Part shown: positions 10,176 to 20,013 of the stretch, piece by piece
Layout: each line of letters opens with the position of its first letter
Position numbering within the stretch: position 1 is the stretch's first letter
Assembly: GCF_014839805.1 (NCBI RefSeq)
Contig: NC_051116.1
Location: 3,224,001 to 3,288,000, forward strand
Source: Manduca sexta
Lineage: Eukaryota; Arthropoda; Insecta; Lepidoptera; Sphingidae
Reading direction: 5' to 3'
Length of the DNA: 64,000 nt
Program-made: the position numbers and the translations under genes
Notes under the pieces: model-generated
Seen by the model: only the letters and a program-made list of their open reading frames with translations
Told to the model about the DNA's origin: nothing
Database searches by the model: none

Positions 10176-11377
10176 TGAAATAAATAAAATTGATCGTAAA
10201 AACTTTACGAACGATTGCTTATATACATTGCCTTTAGTAAGCTTTAATTTCCATATAAAAACTAACGAAATCGAAGAAATAGACATAATATATAGCAGAG
10301 ACAAACGTAGCGTCTCGTGGTCACCAATTAATTTGCATCGAACCGCGTCTTCGACTGCGCTTTACATTAACTACAGCTGTAATTTGTGTTTAGGTTTATT
10401 TAAACTATAGACCGAATGTTTGTAATCCTTATTTATTGACTAATAAACGTTTATCGGTTACTGGAGTTCATTGGTTTATTGCTTTTGCATCTGAAAACAA
10501 ATTGGCTGATATTGAATATTAATGTTTTAACAATAAATGTTATAATAGTGTATTTAACTATGTTTGATTTTGTGCATTTTTTAATATGTAACGGCAATTG
10601 GTCCAAAAAATACATCGTTTTGTGAAAACAGCATTATAATTCGAGAAGAAATGAGGCAGTAATTCAAATTTCAAGTATTGCTACGTGCAGGAGTGGGCGT
10701 GCAATAGGGATATCGCCCCATTTCTTTCTTTCGCAAGCATTGTAATTCCTGCTGACGTCACATGTAAGTATTTCGTCCGTTTTTCGTTTTTTGATACACC
10801 CCTACAACCTTTCACCTAATTATAATGGATTATAATTGCTGAATTTTTCACTTGATTTCAATGATTTCTTCTGTTTGAGGTACATATTTTATACAAGTTA
10901 TAAATAAAAATAAGTTAAATACCCTATTTATGTCCGAACAAGGGCCGAAGATGTCCAAAACTGATGCCAAAGTCCGACATTAGTTTTTGTACTTTACAAA
11001 TTCTTAATGAATATACTTTAAAACTAAAATCTAATGAGCATAAATTATACTGGTGCCTTGCCGCTAACGAATACAGATTTTCATGTAATTTTTTTGTGTT
11101 GTGACGTGTAAAGCGTAATAAATTGTTTGACAATTACTCTAACTGACAGCTCTAAAAGGCGCAACGTCAGTTAATTCCGCTCGTGTGCGGAACACCTAAA
11201 TCAAAGCACTTTGTACGCGAAGTGGTGCCAAGATATATTCAGGTTTGTGGTAAATGGATTTCACTAATGAGAACTTAAAGTCTGTGGTACTTTACATTTT
11301 ATCTTAGTTGTTTTAGGTCTCAAATGTCCGAGTTGTTGGGTTTTCTAACACTAGGTATTTCTCACGCGTCTATGCAC

Positions 11378-11529
11378 TAGTGGGAAAAAATGAAAATTTC
11401 CGAAAAGGAACTCGACACAATATATAGGGTACTAATATGCATGAATGATGTTCTGATGTTAATTAGATTCAGAAATTCTACATAAAAGGAAGCCAACAGG
11501 AATCTTGTCATACAGACCGGTCGCCACTG
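11378..11529. mobile_element. Family N hAT-type MITE, copy 2, with intact target duplication
   Basis: The octamer CTATGCAC sits on both sides (11370-11377 and 11530-11537). The left end is TAGTGGGAAAA and the right end GTCGCCACTG. The interior carries the family segment ATTAGATTCAGAAATTCTAC. The clean 8-bp duplication is the best evidence that family N is of hAT type. Confidence 0.8.
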
Positions 11530-11670
11530 CTATGCACTTTTATACAAATAAGCCTATGTTAAATTAAAATATTGTCTACCACTTTCCTAAATTTTATCAA
11601 AAGTCATTATGTTTCTGCGTTTGATTCTAACATACAAACATGTTCATAAACTTTTGCAATGAAATATTAG

Positions 11671-11842
11671 GACATTGTAGCCGGTACAAGACATAATAAG
11701 ACTTAACATATCATGTCTCAGGATGGTGAGCGCAGTGGAATATCGAACAATAATTTGTAATTCAAAGTGTTTGATGGGCAGTCCTATCGCTTACCATCAG
11801 GCGAACGGCAAGCTCGTCTCGTCATTCAAAGCAATAAAAAAA
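11671..11842 (+). mobile_element. Family A, 5'-truncated copy
   Basis: Starts at GACATTGTAGCC and runs to an A tail; stem-loop intact (CGCTTACCATCAGGCG at 11789-11804). A 5' truncation with a kept 3' end is what LINE-driven insertion produces. Confidence 0.8.
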
Positions 11843-12473
11843 GTAGTATAAAATAAGAAACACATTCCAAATAAGACTGTAGTGGCGAAGCGATTGCATT
11901 CGATGACAGTCGGGGTTGATGACATCCAAAGAATTTAAATAAAAGGTCGTATTAGGCACTTAAGACTCTCCACAGAGCAAACGTCCTTGAACATTCGCTC
12001 CCTTATTTCGGCGGGCCTATGTAAGGAATTACGAAAAATGTCTTTTAAAAAATCAATTTTATGTTTCTTTTATTTTAAACTACAAAATATTCCTTATTAA
12101 ATAGTATATTTTATAATGATAGTTGCAAATTAAAATCATGTATACTTTAGCAGACGGAATAAATAATAGTTGTGTAATTTTTATTATGAACAGCATATCC
12201 ACATTATAAAATATTTTAAGCTACCAAAGTTAAGATAACATTTAGTAGAAATACGATGTTTATTTTTTTTCTATATTATATTTTACAAAATTTCGAGTAG
12301 ATAAATAAAAATAAGAATAGTGCCAGGTTTTGCGCAGGGGAGAATCTTAATATTACAATATATTGCGCTACTTATAATTGAGGAATACTTACCATCTTCG
12401 CTTCTTGTCTGTGTACATTTCGTATACAAACAAATATACTAAAACTGGTTGTCAATCCCTCCCATATAAGTAA

Positions 12474-12722
12474 CCAATCACAGATTTAACGTTAAACCTC
12501 TCTAATTGGTGGACACGCGCAGCAGGCGTATGCGCAGCTTTGTCATTGGTCAGATCTTTTTGTATCGGATTCCGGTTTGACTTTATTTGCTGTGAGTATT
12601 TATCAGTGTTTATTTAGAGCTTGGAAATGTCCCCAAATACATCTGTCGTGATAGTGTTCATCACTATAATAATTATTTTTACTGGTGGTAGGTCTCTCAT
12701 ATGTGAGAGTCGGCCTGGGTAG
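12474..12722 (+). promoter_or_regulatory. Promoter-like CCAAT cluster with a short hydrophobic frame (speculative)
   Basis: Three CCAAT boxes (12474-12478 plus, 12505-12509 and 12545-12549 minus) surround a GC-rich GGACACGCGCAGCAGG stretch and TGCGCAGC. TCAGT, the arthropod initiator, is at 12603-12607. ATG at 12627 begins VVIVFITIIIIF, a signal-anchor-like core, but the frame runs into the family A copy at 12682 and stops at 12720. Could be chance or a dead start exon. Confidence 0.2.
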
Positions 12723-12981
12723 GTACCACCGCAATGTCTATTTCTGGTGCAGCAGCATTGTGTAGTCACTGTTGTGTTTCGGTTTGAAGGACATTGTAGC
12801 CAGTGTAACTGGACATAATGAGACTTAACAACTCATGTCTCAGGATAGCGAGCGCAGTGGAATACCAAACAATACTTTGTAATTCATGGTTTTGGATGGT
12901 GTTTTTGCTGTTTATGGGCGGTCGTAACGCTTGCCATCAGGCGAATGGCAAGCTCGTTTCGTCATTCAAAGCATAAAAAAA
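12682..12981 (+). mobile_element. Family A SINE-like element, near-complete reference copy
   Basis: Family A is about 295 bp with no open frame. The head GGTGGT (12684-12689) can pair with ACCACC (12725-12730) around a CTCTCA/TGAGAG hairpin (12694-12709). A B-box-like CCGGTTTGAAGG lies near 12779. The 3' stem-loop here has TTGCCATCAG in the loop with CGC/GCG stem, followed by GCAAGCTCGTTTCGTCATTC and an A tail. The Pol III promoter is uncertain, and calling it a SINE rests on size, A tail and 5' truncation in other copies. Confidence 0.85.
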
Positions 12982-13082
12982 TACTACAGACAATAGTTTA
13001 GTAATTAATAAAAAAATGGTTTACCCGGATACTGATGAAACATAATTTAATAACAATTTTGGGGCATTACGAGCATACATTA

Positions 13083-13292
13083 TTAACGATCACTGCTCTG
13101 AGGTCCTTGATTCGAATCCCGGATCGGGAAAAGTGATACGAGGTTTTTCTTGTCAGTATCAGCCTAGAATTAGTGCTCGATATAACAATAGGCTCGCCCT
13201 ATCACATCATTGGACGGAAACTATGTTAAAAAAAGTGGGTGCTTGGTTGCATCTCTACTTATCCGTTTGGGTCTAAAAGCGAGATGCATGTT
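13083..13292 (+). mobile_element. Family C SINE, 5'-damaged
   Basis: B-box GATTCGAATCCCGGATCGGG near 13109, then TCAGTATCAGCCTAGA, AATAGGCTCGCCCTATCACA and CATTGGACGGAAAC. The A-box segment is missing. Confidence 0.7.
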
Positions 13293-14027
13293 ATATACGG
13301 GCTTCTAGGTTTGTATAAAAATGGTTCTATGACAATTATGAATAAAAAAAAGTAATTTTACGGCTAATAAATTCCCAAATTTAATTCTTTCGCATCAATA
13401 TATCGTAAAGATACATGTCTATCTACCCTCATTGAGAAAGGGATGAAGACGCGGATCCCTTTGAACTCGCTTAGCTGCCCTTAAGTGAAATAACAATAAC
13501 CCATTCGATAACCCTTTTCCTTATTGTGTATATAAAAATGTCTGTCTGTTGATTTGTGTTGAGTTTTCGCTTTTGATGGGACGAAGTTCGATTTAATTTA
13601 AAAGGTAAGGTTTAGTGAGTAATAAAAACAAATAAAACGTATCAAAATAGGTCCATTCGTTTGAGAGGTACGCTTATACGGCCAGATATACAAACACACT
13701 TTAAAATTATAGCACCCCTCTTAGTCTGTTGGTGGTTAAAAAATATGTTTTAATCAGAATTCTTAATTGTTGAATAAATATAAATTTAAAGGTTTGTATA
13801 ATGTCTTTGTAAACGCATTTAACATATTGTGAATCTAAAGGTGTTCTTGTAAAAGTATTTTGTTTCTTTTGATTTCCACCGTGTGACGTTGTTATGCCGT
13901 GTATCAAAATATATTGAAAAGTTTGTTTAGCGTACGAATTAATAAATATGAATTAAAAATCTTACTCAATTTTATTTAAATATAGTCATAACCCAACATT
14001 AATAATACATGATTATACATTATAATA
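13293..14027. other. Unassigned sequence
   Basis: No recognised repeat or gene; the minus frame 13707-13907 has no family features. Confidence 0.45.
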
Positions 14028-14170
14028 ATATCAGCCCTGTATTATATACTGTCCCACTACTGCACGGGCCTCCTCTACTACTGAGGGATTAGGTCTTAGT
14101 CCACCACGCTGGTCCAGTGCGGAGACTTCACATACCCTTAAAATTCTTATAGAGAATTTTTCAGGTATTA
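14028..14170 (-). mobile_element. Family E SINE, 3' part
   Basis: ATATCAGCCCTGTATTATAT, CGGGCCTCCTCTACTACTGA, TTAGTCCACCACGCTGG; ends near CAGGTATT, where family B sequence begins shortly after. A family B insertion into this copy is possible. Confidence 0.75.
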
Positions 14171-14181
14171 TATTTTTATTT

Positions 14182-14422
14182 TATATGCAGGCATGGCAAC
14201 GGACCTCCCTACCTGATGGTAAGTGGAGTGGTCCAATAGAATGTCGACTGACGTGAGATGATTACCCCTCGACAGTCGACACAATTATGCCGGCCTGTTG
14301 TAATCGGATATATATAGGCTGATCCCGGAACGCGACACTCTTACGTGGGCTACTACGGCGGGTTTCAACACCTTGTGTACGGCGCTATCCGGGTGGATAT
14401 TAAATATATCCTACCACCACCA
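14182..14422 (-). mobile_element. Family B SINE-like element
   Basis: Reversed: CTACCTGATGGTAAGTGGAG (stem-loop), GTCGACACAATTATGCCGGC, GATATATATAGGCTGATCCC and TATATCCTACCACCACCAAA (head). Near full length. Confidence 0.8.
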
Positions 14423-14969
14423 AAGTTAAAGTAGATTCGTAACCAAGAGTGGGATAGCGTACTGGGGCCTTATTCTCTATGCCGCACGTTATTTTGACAG
14501 TGCGTAACAAGCACGTAACACAACACATCATGTTTAGGACTATAGAAATTTGGCTTACAGAATACCATTTCACGCACATTTCTCGAAGATAACATGACAC
14601 GGCCGCGTTACGCGTTTACACTATCATACAGAATAAAGGCCCTGGGCTGGCATTATACGTCCATGGCATGCTAAATGCTAAGCAACCAATGTACTATGTC
14701 TTCAATTATATAACCATACTAATGCAAGCAAATACACGTGATACTGTAATATTAGAAACTCGGAACATATCTCGTTAAATTTGCGCACCGATGAATTCCT
14801 TACTCCAAGTATCTGTAAGTTGAGGGAATGAAAAAATAATGATATACCCACGTCGAAGGAACTAACAAGGCATTAGTTTTACGCTAATCGAGTTGTTGAA
14901 CCAAGAGTTATCTGTATGTAGCCAAAAAGTATAATCCAGTTTTTTTAAAGAATTATTTGATTGAATTTT

Positions 14970-15003
14970 TGTATCTGCCCGGATAGCGATCACCGTACAC
15001 AAG
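14970..15003 (+). repeat. Family B, short head fragment
   Basis: Only ATCTGCCCGGATAGCGATCA and CCGTACACAAGG survive. It lies just before the R1-like LINE remnant. Confidence 0.5.
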
Positions 15004-15150
15004 GAGTAAAGTTTAAAGACGATTTTAAATTTCGTCGCTTGCCCGCGACTCTGCGGGTTCTGATGGCTTATATTAATTGCCTTTTTAATGAGTAGGAGAT
15101 AGTTCAATGAAATTCTCTAAACGCAACCAATCCATGGCGAGACGCGACAA

Positions 15151-15330
15151 TTAGTTGTCCATAAGGCGGCTCTTGCAGTGCTCTCTGACGGTGGGAGAGA
15201 TCTTCGCACTTTCGACCTTGTCAGCACTCTCAATCTCTGAAATGACCATCACGAAGAAGTACAGCATTGCATACCAGGACCTTCGGCTGTCTACCATGTT
15301 AGCGAGCACGGCTGACAGCGAGAAATCCAT
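15151..15330 (-). pseudogene. C-terminal remnant of an R1-clade LINE ORF2
   Basis: A 59-codon minus-strand frame starts at ATG 15330 and ends with TAA at 15151. Its pattern (LSAVLANMVDSRRSW, then an FF..VISEIE.A stretch and basic residues) matches, from family knowledge, the tail of insect R1-type ORF2 proteins, where a short helix with SW is followed by an acidic and basic C-terminus. An in-frame stop lies shortly upstream on the same strand, and no zinc knuckle or RT motif was recovered, so this is a dead 3' fragment. The opposite strand is also open (15155-15346, 15346-15531), which I read as shadow. An unrelated short secreted peptide is the alternative. Confidence 0.45.
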
Positions 15331-15736
15331 CGTAACTGCTCTCTAATGCTCTCGGTGCGAGATTTTACAACAGCGTTCATGTTTAACCCAAAACTTGGTC
15401 CTAGACTGGTAATTTCTGCTCTACTCGAAAAACCGAGCTCGAAACCTGACATAGCCCTATTTACTGCACTATACTACCCAGCCAGACCCTTGCGTAGACC
15501 TATATATCAGTTAACTAAAATTGGCACATAGTACTCACAGAGTCACATCAATACAATTTACCCAGAATATAAAAGAAAAAACTTATTATATTTAAGGGAA
15601 TGCTAATAAAACATCATGCTGTATATTTTGACGTTGACGCGTGTTGCCATGACGACTGACGTATTTACTACACGCGAGTTACGTGTGTGTGTGTATTAGC
15701 TTTAATCGACCTATATGTATCAGGTGATAGCAATGT

Positions 15737-15991
15737 TTACTGGAATCTATCATTACCGAATTCGCTCAAACCGACTATAATTAGAGGTATTTGGAGCAGA
15801 TTAGCGATGTGGAATGTATTAGGAGTGCGGGGCGACCGCAAACCGCCGACGGCTGCGGCCACCGTCGTTTTATTGCGTATAGCATTGGTAATACCTCTAG
15901 TTGTACTGGACTTAATGGCTTGTATGTAACAGTCTATTTTTGATGCAAGACTATGCTTGCAAGTTTGGATAGGTGTTGAATCGCATCCCAT
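15737..15991. other. Unrecognised GC-rich stretch open on both strands
   Basis: A local GC-rich core (15829-15872) has an 80-aa plus frame (15687-15929) and an 84-aa minus frame (15737-15991). Neither is recognised. Part of the minus reading (SSTTRGITNAIRNKTTVAAA) vaguely resembles 63664-63795 read on the same strand, so an undescribed repeat is more likely than a gene. Confidence 0.25.
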
Positions 15992-16051
15992 TTAGGTATT
16001 TCGTATGCGCAGTGATTTGATTTGGCTCTAATGAATGCATTTTTATATTAA

Positions 16052-16336
16052 ACTAGCTATTGCTCGCGGCTTCGCCCGCGTGAAGGAGTTTTCCGGGATA
16101 AAAGTCCCACTATAACCTTCCCAGGGTCTTATACTATCTCCATACCAAATTTTGCTTTCTTATACCACGTCTTATGTCACGTCCCGTTCCCGTGGGAACG
16201 AGATAAAAAGTATTCTATGTCCGTCTCCTAGTTTCTAAGCTACCTCTCCATCAGTTTTCAGCCAAATCGGTTCATCCGTTCTTGAGTTATAAATAGTGTA
16301 ACTAACACCACTTTCTTTTATATATATATAGAAGTA
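16052..16336 (+). repeat. Family M, copy 2
   Basis: Starts AACTAGCTATTGCTCGCGGC at 16052, carries AAATCGGTTCATCCGTTCTTG near 16263-16283 and ends in a TATATATATATAGAAG tract. A best-preserved copy of the family in this window. Confidence 0.65.
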
Positions 16337-17445
16337 TGGCAGGCGAATTAAATTCTTTTCGATTTGGCAATTTTGCGACGATGAGCAGACACTTTGAAGC
16401 AAGTTGTCTGCTTATATCGTCTTTTGTAATGCTTTTAAAGGAACTCCGAATGAGTTATATCTTTTTTCAAAGAATAATGTCTTTGAAATCATCCTGTATA
16501 TATCTAAAAATACCACTTTAATATTATATTGTAAAGATAGTAATTTACTGAATCCCTAACCTATTCTATCTCGTTATATAATTTTCTATACATCTCATAC
16601 TTTTTTGGAAACGTCGCGAATACAGAATATGAAAACATCTCAACTTGGTCGCAAAACTAACTTTCTCAATTACAGCGTAAAGGAACCTCCCGAGTTGTGC
16701 CGTGTGTTTTTATTTACACGTGTTCTTTTAATGGCCAGTACTTTTTGAATTTGAAATTAGAATTTCTGGTCTTCATCGTGGCTGTTTGGAATGATGCTTA
16801 TTTACTTTTCTCTTGTAGAAAGTGGGTAGGAGTCTAATTTATATGGTTAACAAATGACTTTCTGTTAATATTAATTATCATATGTTTTTTTTACATATAT
16901 TGTGTTCTTTTAATAGTCTTTTTGAATTTGAAATTAGAATTTCAAGTTTTCATTGCAGCTGTTTCGAATGACGCTAACTTATTTTACGTGTAACAAAGAA
17001 AAGGGTTTAATAATAAAATTATCTGTTATATTTTGGGAGCGAAAATATCACTATGCAAGGCATACACTACAATTGTAACATTAATTGTAGTCTCTTATAT
17101 GGGACACTGCAGTACTTATACATTGTAACTTAGCAAGAGAAATAGACAAAGCGAATATTCAAAAACACCCATACGCATTCATACATAATTAAATTAAGGA
17201 AGCGAAGTCAATCGATTGTCTGATTAAATTTTTCTGCATTAACGAAAGAATTTCCACTATCCTCATAGAATTTTCAATTGTCCGCACAATGCGTGAGGTA
17301 GTAAAACGAGCCATAAAACCGTTTCATGGGTTTGGAGCCGTGCGTACGGAACGTAAACGATGCGGTGGCGACACGATATGTCGTTTCGAAGTCGGATGTA
17401 TTTTTATAACTAGTTAGATCTTATGTTGTTGTCTTTATATATAAT
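16337..17445. other. Unassigned AT-rich sequence
   Basis: Two diverged blocks share GTTCTTTTAATRGYCAGTAC-like wording (16724 and 16903) with TTTGAATTTGAAATTAGAAT at 16748 and 16924, a local duplication about 176 bp apart. Nothing else seen. Confidence 0.45.
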
Positions 17446-17739
17446 AATTATATCAGCCCTGTATAATATAGTGTCTTAATGTTGGGTACAGGCCTTTACT
17501 ATGGAGTGGGATTAGGTTTTAGTTCTTCACGCTGACCTAGCGCGTATTGGCAGATTTATTACAAATTCAGTGTAAGTGTTTTGGTGTTAACAGTATTAAC
17601 ACCAAAACACTTATATTCTCATTCAATAAAATCTTAACTAATTTAAACTCAAACTTCATATACTCAAAATTTTTGGAGAATTTTCAGATATGCAGGTTTC
17701 CTTACTATTTTTCTTTCATCGTTAAAGCAAGCTATAATT
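17446..17739 (-). mobile_element. Family E SINE, diverged, with a small hairpin insert
   Basis: ATATCAGCCCTGTATAATAT at the left and GAGAATTTTCAGATATGCAG to AAGCAAGCTATAATTAT at the right fit family E. In between, 17573-17613 is an 18-bp hairpin (AAGTGTTTTGGTGTTAA and its complement) absent from other copies. Family C sequence starts directly after. Confidence 0.6.
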
Positions 17740-17870
17740 ATGTCTGGAATTTGTGCCCGATATGGCGATAGGCTCGCCCCCTGTCATATTATGGGACGGA
17801 ACACACTTGGTGAAAAGTGGATGCCCTAATTGCACCACCGCCTATCCCTTCGAAGGCAAAGATGTAGTAT
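17740..17870 (+). mobile_element. Family C SINE, 3' half
   Basis: GTCTGGAATTTGTGCCCGAT, GGCGATAGGCTCGCCCCCTG, GGGACGGAACACACTTGGTG. Its head is missing at the junction with family E. Confidence 0.75.
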
Positions 17871-18527
17871 GTGTTATTTTACAACAATAATTGTTTACGT
17901 CAAACCACAGGTGATGACAAAGTACTTTTGAGAGCAAAGCTTCACCTCTCGGTGTCATAAAATGCGTTCCACTGCTGATCCTGGCTTACAGGAGTTGTGG
18001 TGGGTGTGAGGGCGGGAAAGTAAAAAAAAACACAATTGAGTTAAAACTTTAATATCGTCGATGTGTGAACTAACTTCATATACCTATCTCTTTCTAACGG
18101 GATCGTTCGGTGGAATTAAAGTTTTATTGACGTATTTAAACGTCGGGTTATTTTAAAGTCAAATATAATTTATTAGATCTTACAACCCTGTGCTTAGGGT
18201 TGTTAGGTATACATTTTATTATGTGGTAGGACTATTTGAGTCGTATTTATTATTGCTAAGCAATGTGTAAGCATTTTTCCGATATTGGTTAATTACAGGT
18301 CGAAATGGACAATTTATGAAGGTTTTTACTTGAAAAATATAAGAATGAAAGATTGTAATTCAATTTATATAATATTTGAGGTTCGTAGTGGACTTTGTGC
18401 TGATAACAATAGGGTCATTATCTCAAGGGTTGAACTCTACTTAAGCTAGGTGCGTCTCTCCTTACCCCTCGAGGGATGAATCGCGAGCATATTATGTGTA
18501 AAAAAATTCATGAATAATACCAGTGCT

Positions 18528-18712
18528 GTGATGTATATCCAACCCACTCCCAAGCAGGGGCATTTTATACTATTGAGAAGGTTTGGGTCTAAATCCACCA
18601 CGGCGGTCTAATGTGGATTGGCAGACTTTAAATTTTTTTGGTGGAGTTCTTAGGTATGTAGGTTTCCGATGTCTTCGTACACTGTTCAAGCGAGCTATAT
18701 TTGACAAAATAC
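18528..18712 (-). repeat. Family E SINE, decayed fragment
   Basis: CCACCACGGCGGTCTAATGT, GGATTGGCAGACTTTAAAT and TTCTTAGGTATGTAGGTTTC keep the family order with many changes. Confidence 0.55.
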
Positions 18713-18782
18713 ATATAATATAATACAATAAAAAACTTTATTTAGCATAACAGTAAACGAAAACATAATATTATTCACATGC

Positions 18783-18972
18783 TGACATTTGAAGGAAAAC
18801 ATCGTGAGGAAAACTGTATACCTGAGAAGTTCTCTTTAGGAATTTTGAGGGTGTGTGAATTCTATCAACTAGCAGTAGGCCAGCATGGTGGACTAAGCCC
18901 TAATCCTTCTCAGTAGTAGAGAACGCCTGTACCCAGCAATGGGACAGTATATAATACAGCGCTGATATTATT
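18783..18972 (+). mobile_element. Family E SINE, 5'-truncated
   Basis: GAAGGAAAACATCGTGAGGA, GAGAAGTTCTCTTTAGGAAT, CCAGCATGGTGGACTAAG and the end ATAATACAGCGCTGATATTA. The tRNA-like head is absent. Confidence 0.75.
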
Positions 18973-19227
18973 TTTTATTACATGTAACTTTGAAAAGTTA
19001 GAGGTATCTTTGGGTTTTGTTGCTACTTATCTACACTTCGGCAGTCAGTTGCATTGGCAACTAGACTATCGCTGCTCATAATATGCGACGTAAAAACGAA
19101 CGATCGGACATTTAGATTCGAATTTCAATGAAAATATTCAATTCATATTACATCGAATATCTTTTATTAGTACATGTTTTCAATCTTTTATAAGGTTATA
19201 TGAAATTCTTTATAGATACTTTAGATT

Positions 19228-19320
19228 TTGCTCACGTAGTCGCCCGCGTGTATATGCTTTCCTAGGTAAAGCACTGATATGTACTTTTACAGGTTTTTGT
19301 AAAGTATTAGAGAACAAATA
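19228..19320 (+). repeat. Family M-like fragment
   Basis: TTGCTCACGTAGTCGCCCGC and GTGTATATGCTTTCC resemble a decayed family M start. Low confidence. Confidence 0.25.
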
Positions 19321-19331
19321 TTCCTTATTAA

Positions 19332-19590
19332 CTGCCTCGGTGGCGTAGTTGTATTGCATGCGCGGTACGGTAGCGTTATGAGGTCCTGGGTTTGAATCTC
19401 GTGTCGGGTATAATGATATTTGGGTTTTTCTTCTCAGTATGAGCTTGGAGTCTGGAATTTGTGCGCGATATGGCGATAGGCTGGCCCCCTACCACATCAT
19501 GGGATGGAACATTCTTGGCGAAAAGTGGGAGCTCTGGTTGCGCCTCAGCATACCCCTTTGGGGATAAATGTGTGAAGGGGATAAACGTGT
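19332..19590 (+). mobile_element. Family C tRNA-derived SINE, complete
   Basis: Head GCCTCGGTGGCGTAGTTGTA with A-box TGGCGTAGTTG and B-box GGTTTGAATCTCG, then the body (GTATGAGCTTGGAGTCTGGA, ATGGCGATAGGCTGGCCCCC). The end GGGGATAAATGTGTGAAGGG is duplicated as GGGGATAAACGTGT. One of the best family C copies here. Confidence 0.85.
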
Positions 19591-19724
19591 AAAAATATAT
19601 TGAATAAATCGTTTTTTTGAAATCACTTACAAAGTAGTCTTAAAGTTTTTTCAGGACATAATCTATCTTTGTGTCAAACGTGCAATTCCCTTCATTAACC
19701 AGTTACCTTCTAAATATACTTTTA

Positions 19725-20013
19725 CTGGTCGTAGGTCTCTCATATGAGACTCCGTTTGGGTAGGTACGACCGCATTGTCTATTTCGGCCGCCAAGCAGCA
19801 GTGTGTAGTCACTGTTGTGTTCCGGTTTGAGGGCTATTGTAGCCAGTGTAACTACTGGACTTAATAAGACTTAACATCTCATGTCTCAGGATGGCGAGCG
19901 GAGTGGAATACCAACCAATACTTTGTAATTCAAGGTGTTGCATTATGGGCGGTCGTATCGCTTATCATCAGGCGAACGGCAAGGTCGTATCGTTATTCAA
20001 AACAATAAAAAAA
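19725..20013 (+). mobile_element. Family A SINE-like element
   Basis: Complete, with GTGTTCCGGTTTGAGGGCTA in the middle and CGCTTATCATCAGGCG as the stem-loop. The stretch TTTCTACTGTT is deleted before GGGCGGTCG. An A-rich tail follows. Confidence 0.85.

Noticed and set aside
10171..10410. 79-aa open frame as a host gene
   Set aside because: It starts in the second unit of a tandem duplication, has no recognisable domain and no splice or promoter support.
15155..15531. Two consecutive plus-strand open frames
   Set aside because: They lie opposite the R1-like remnant and show no family features; read as shadows.
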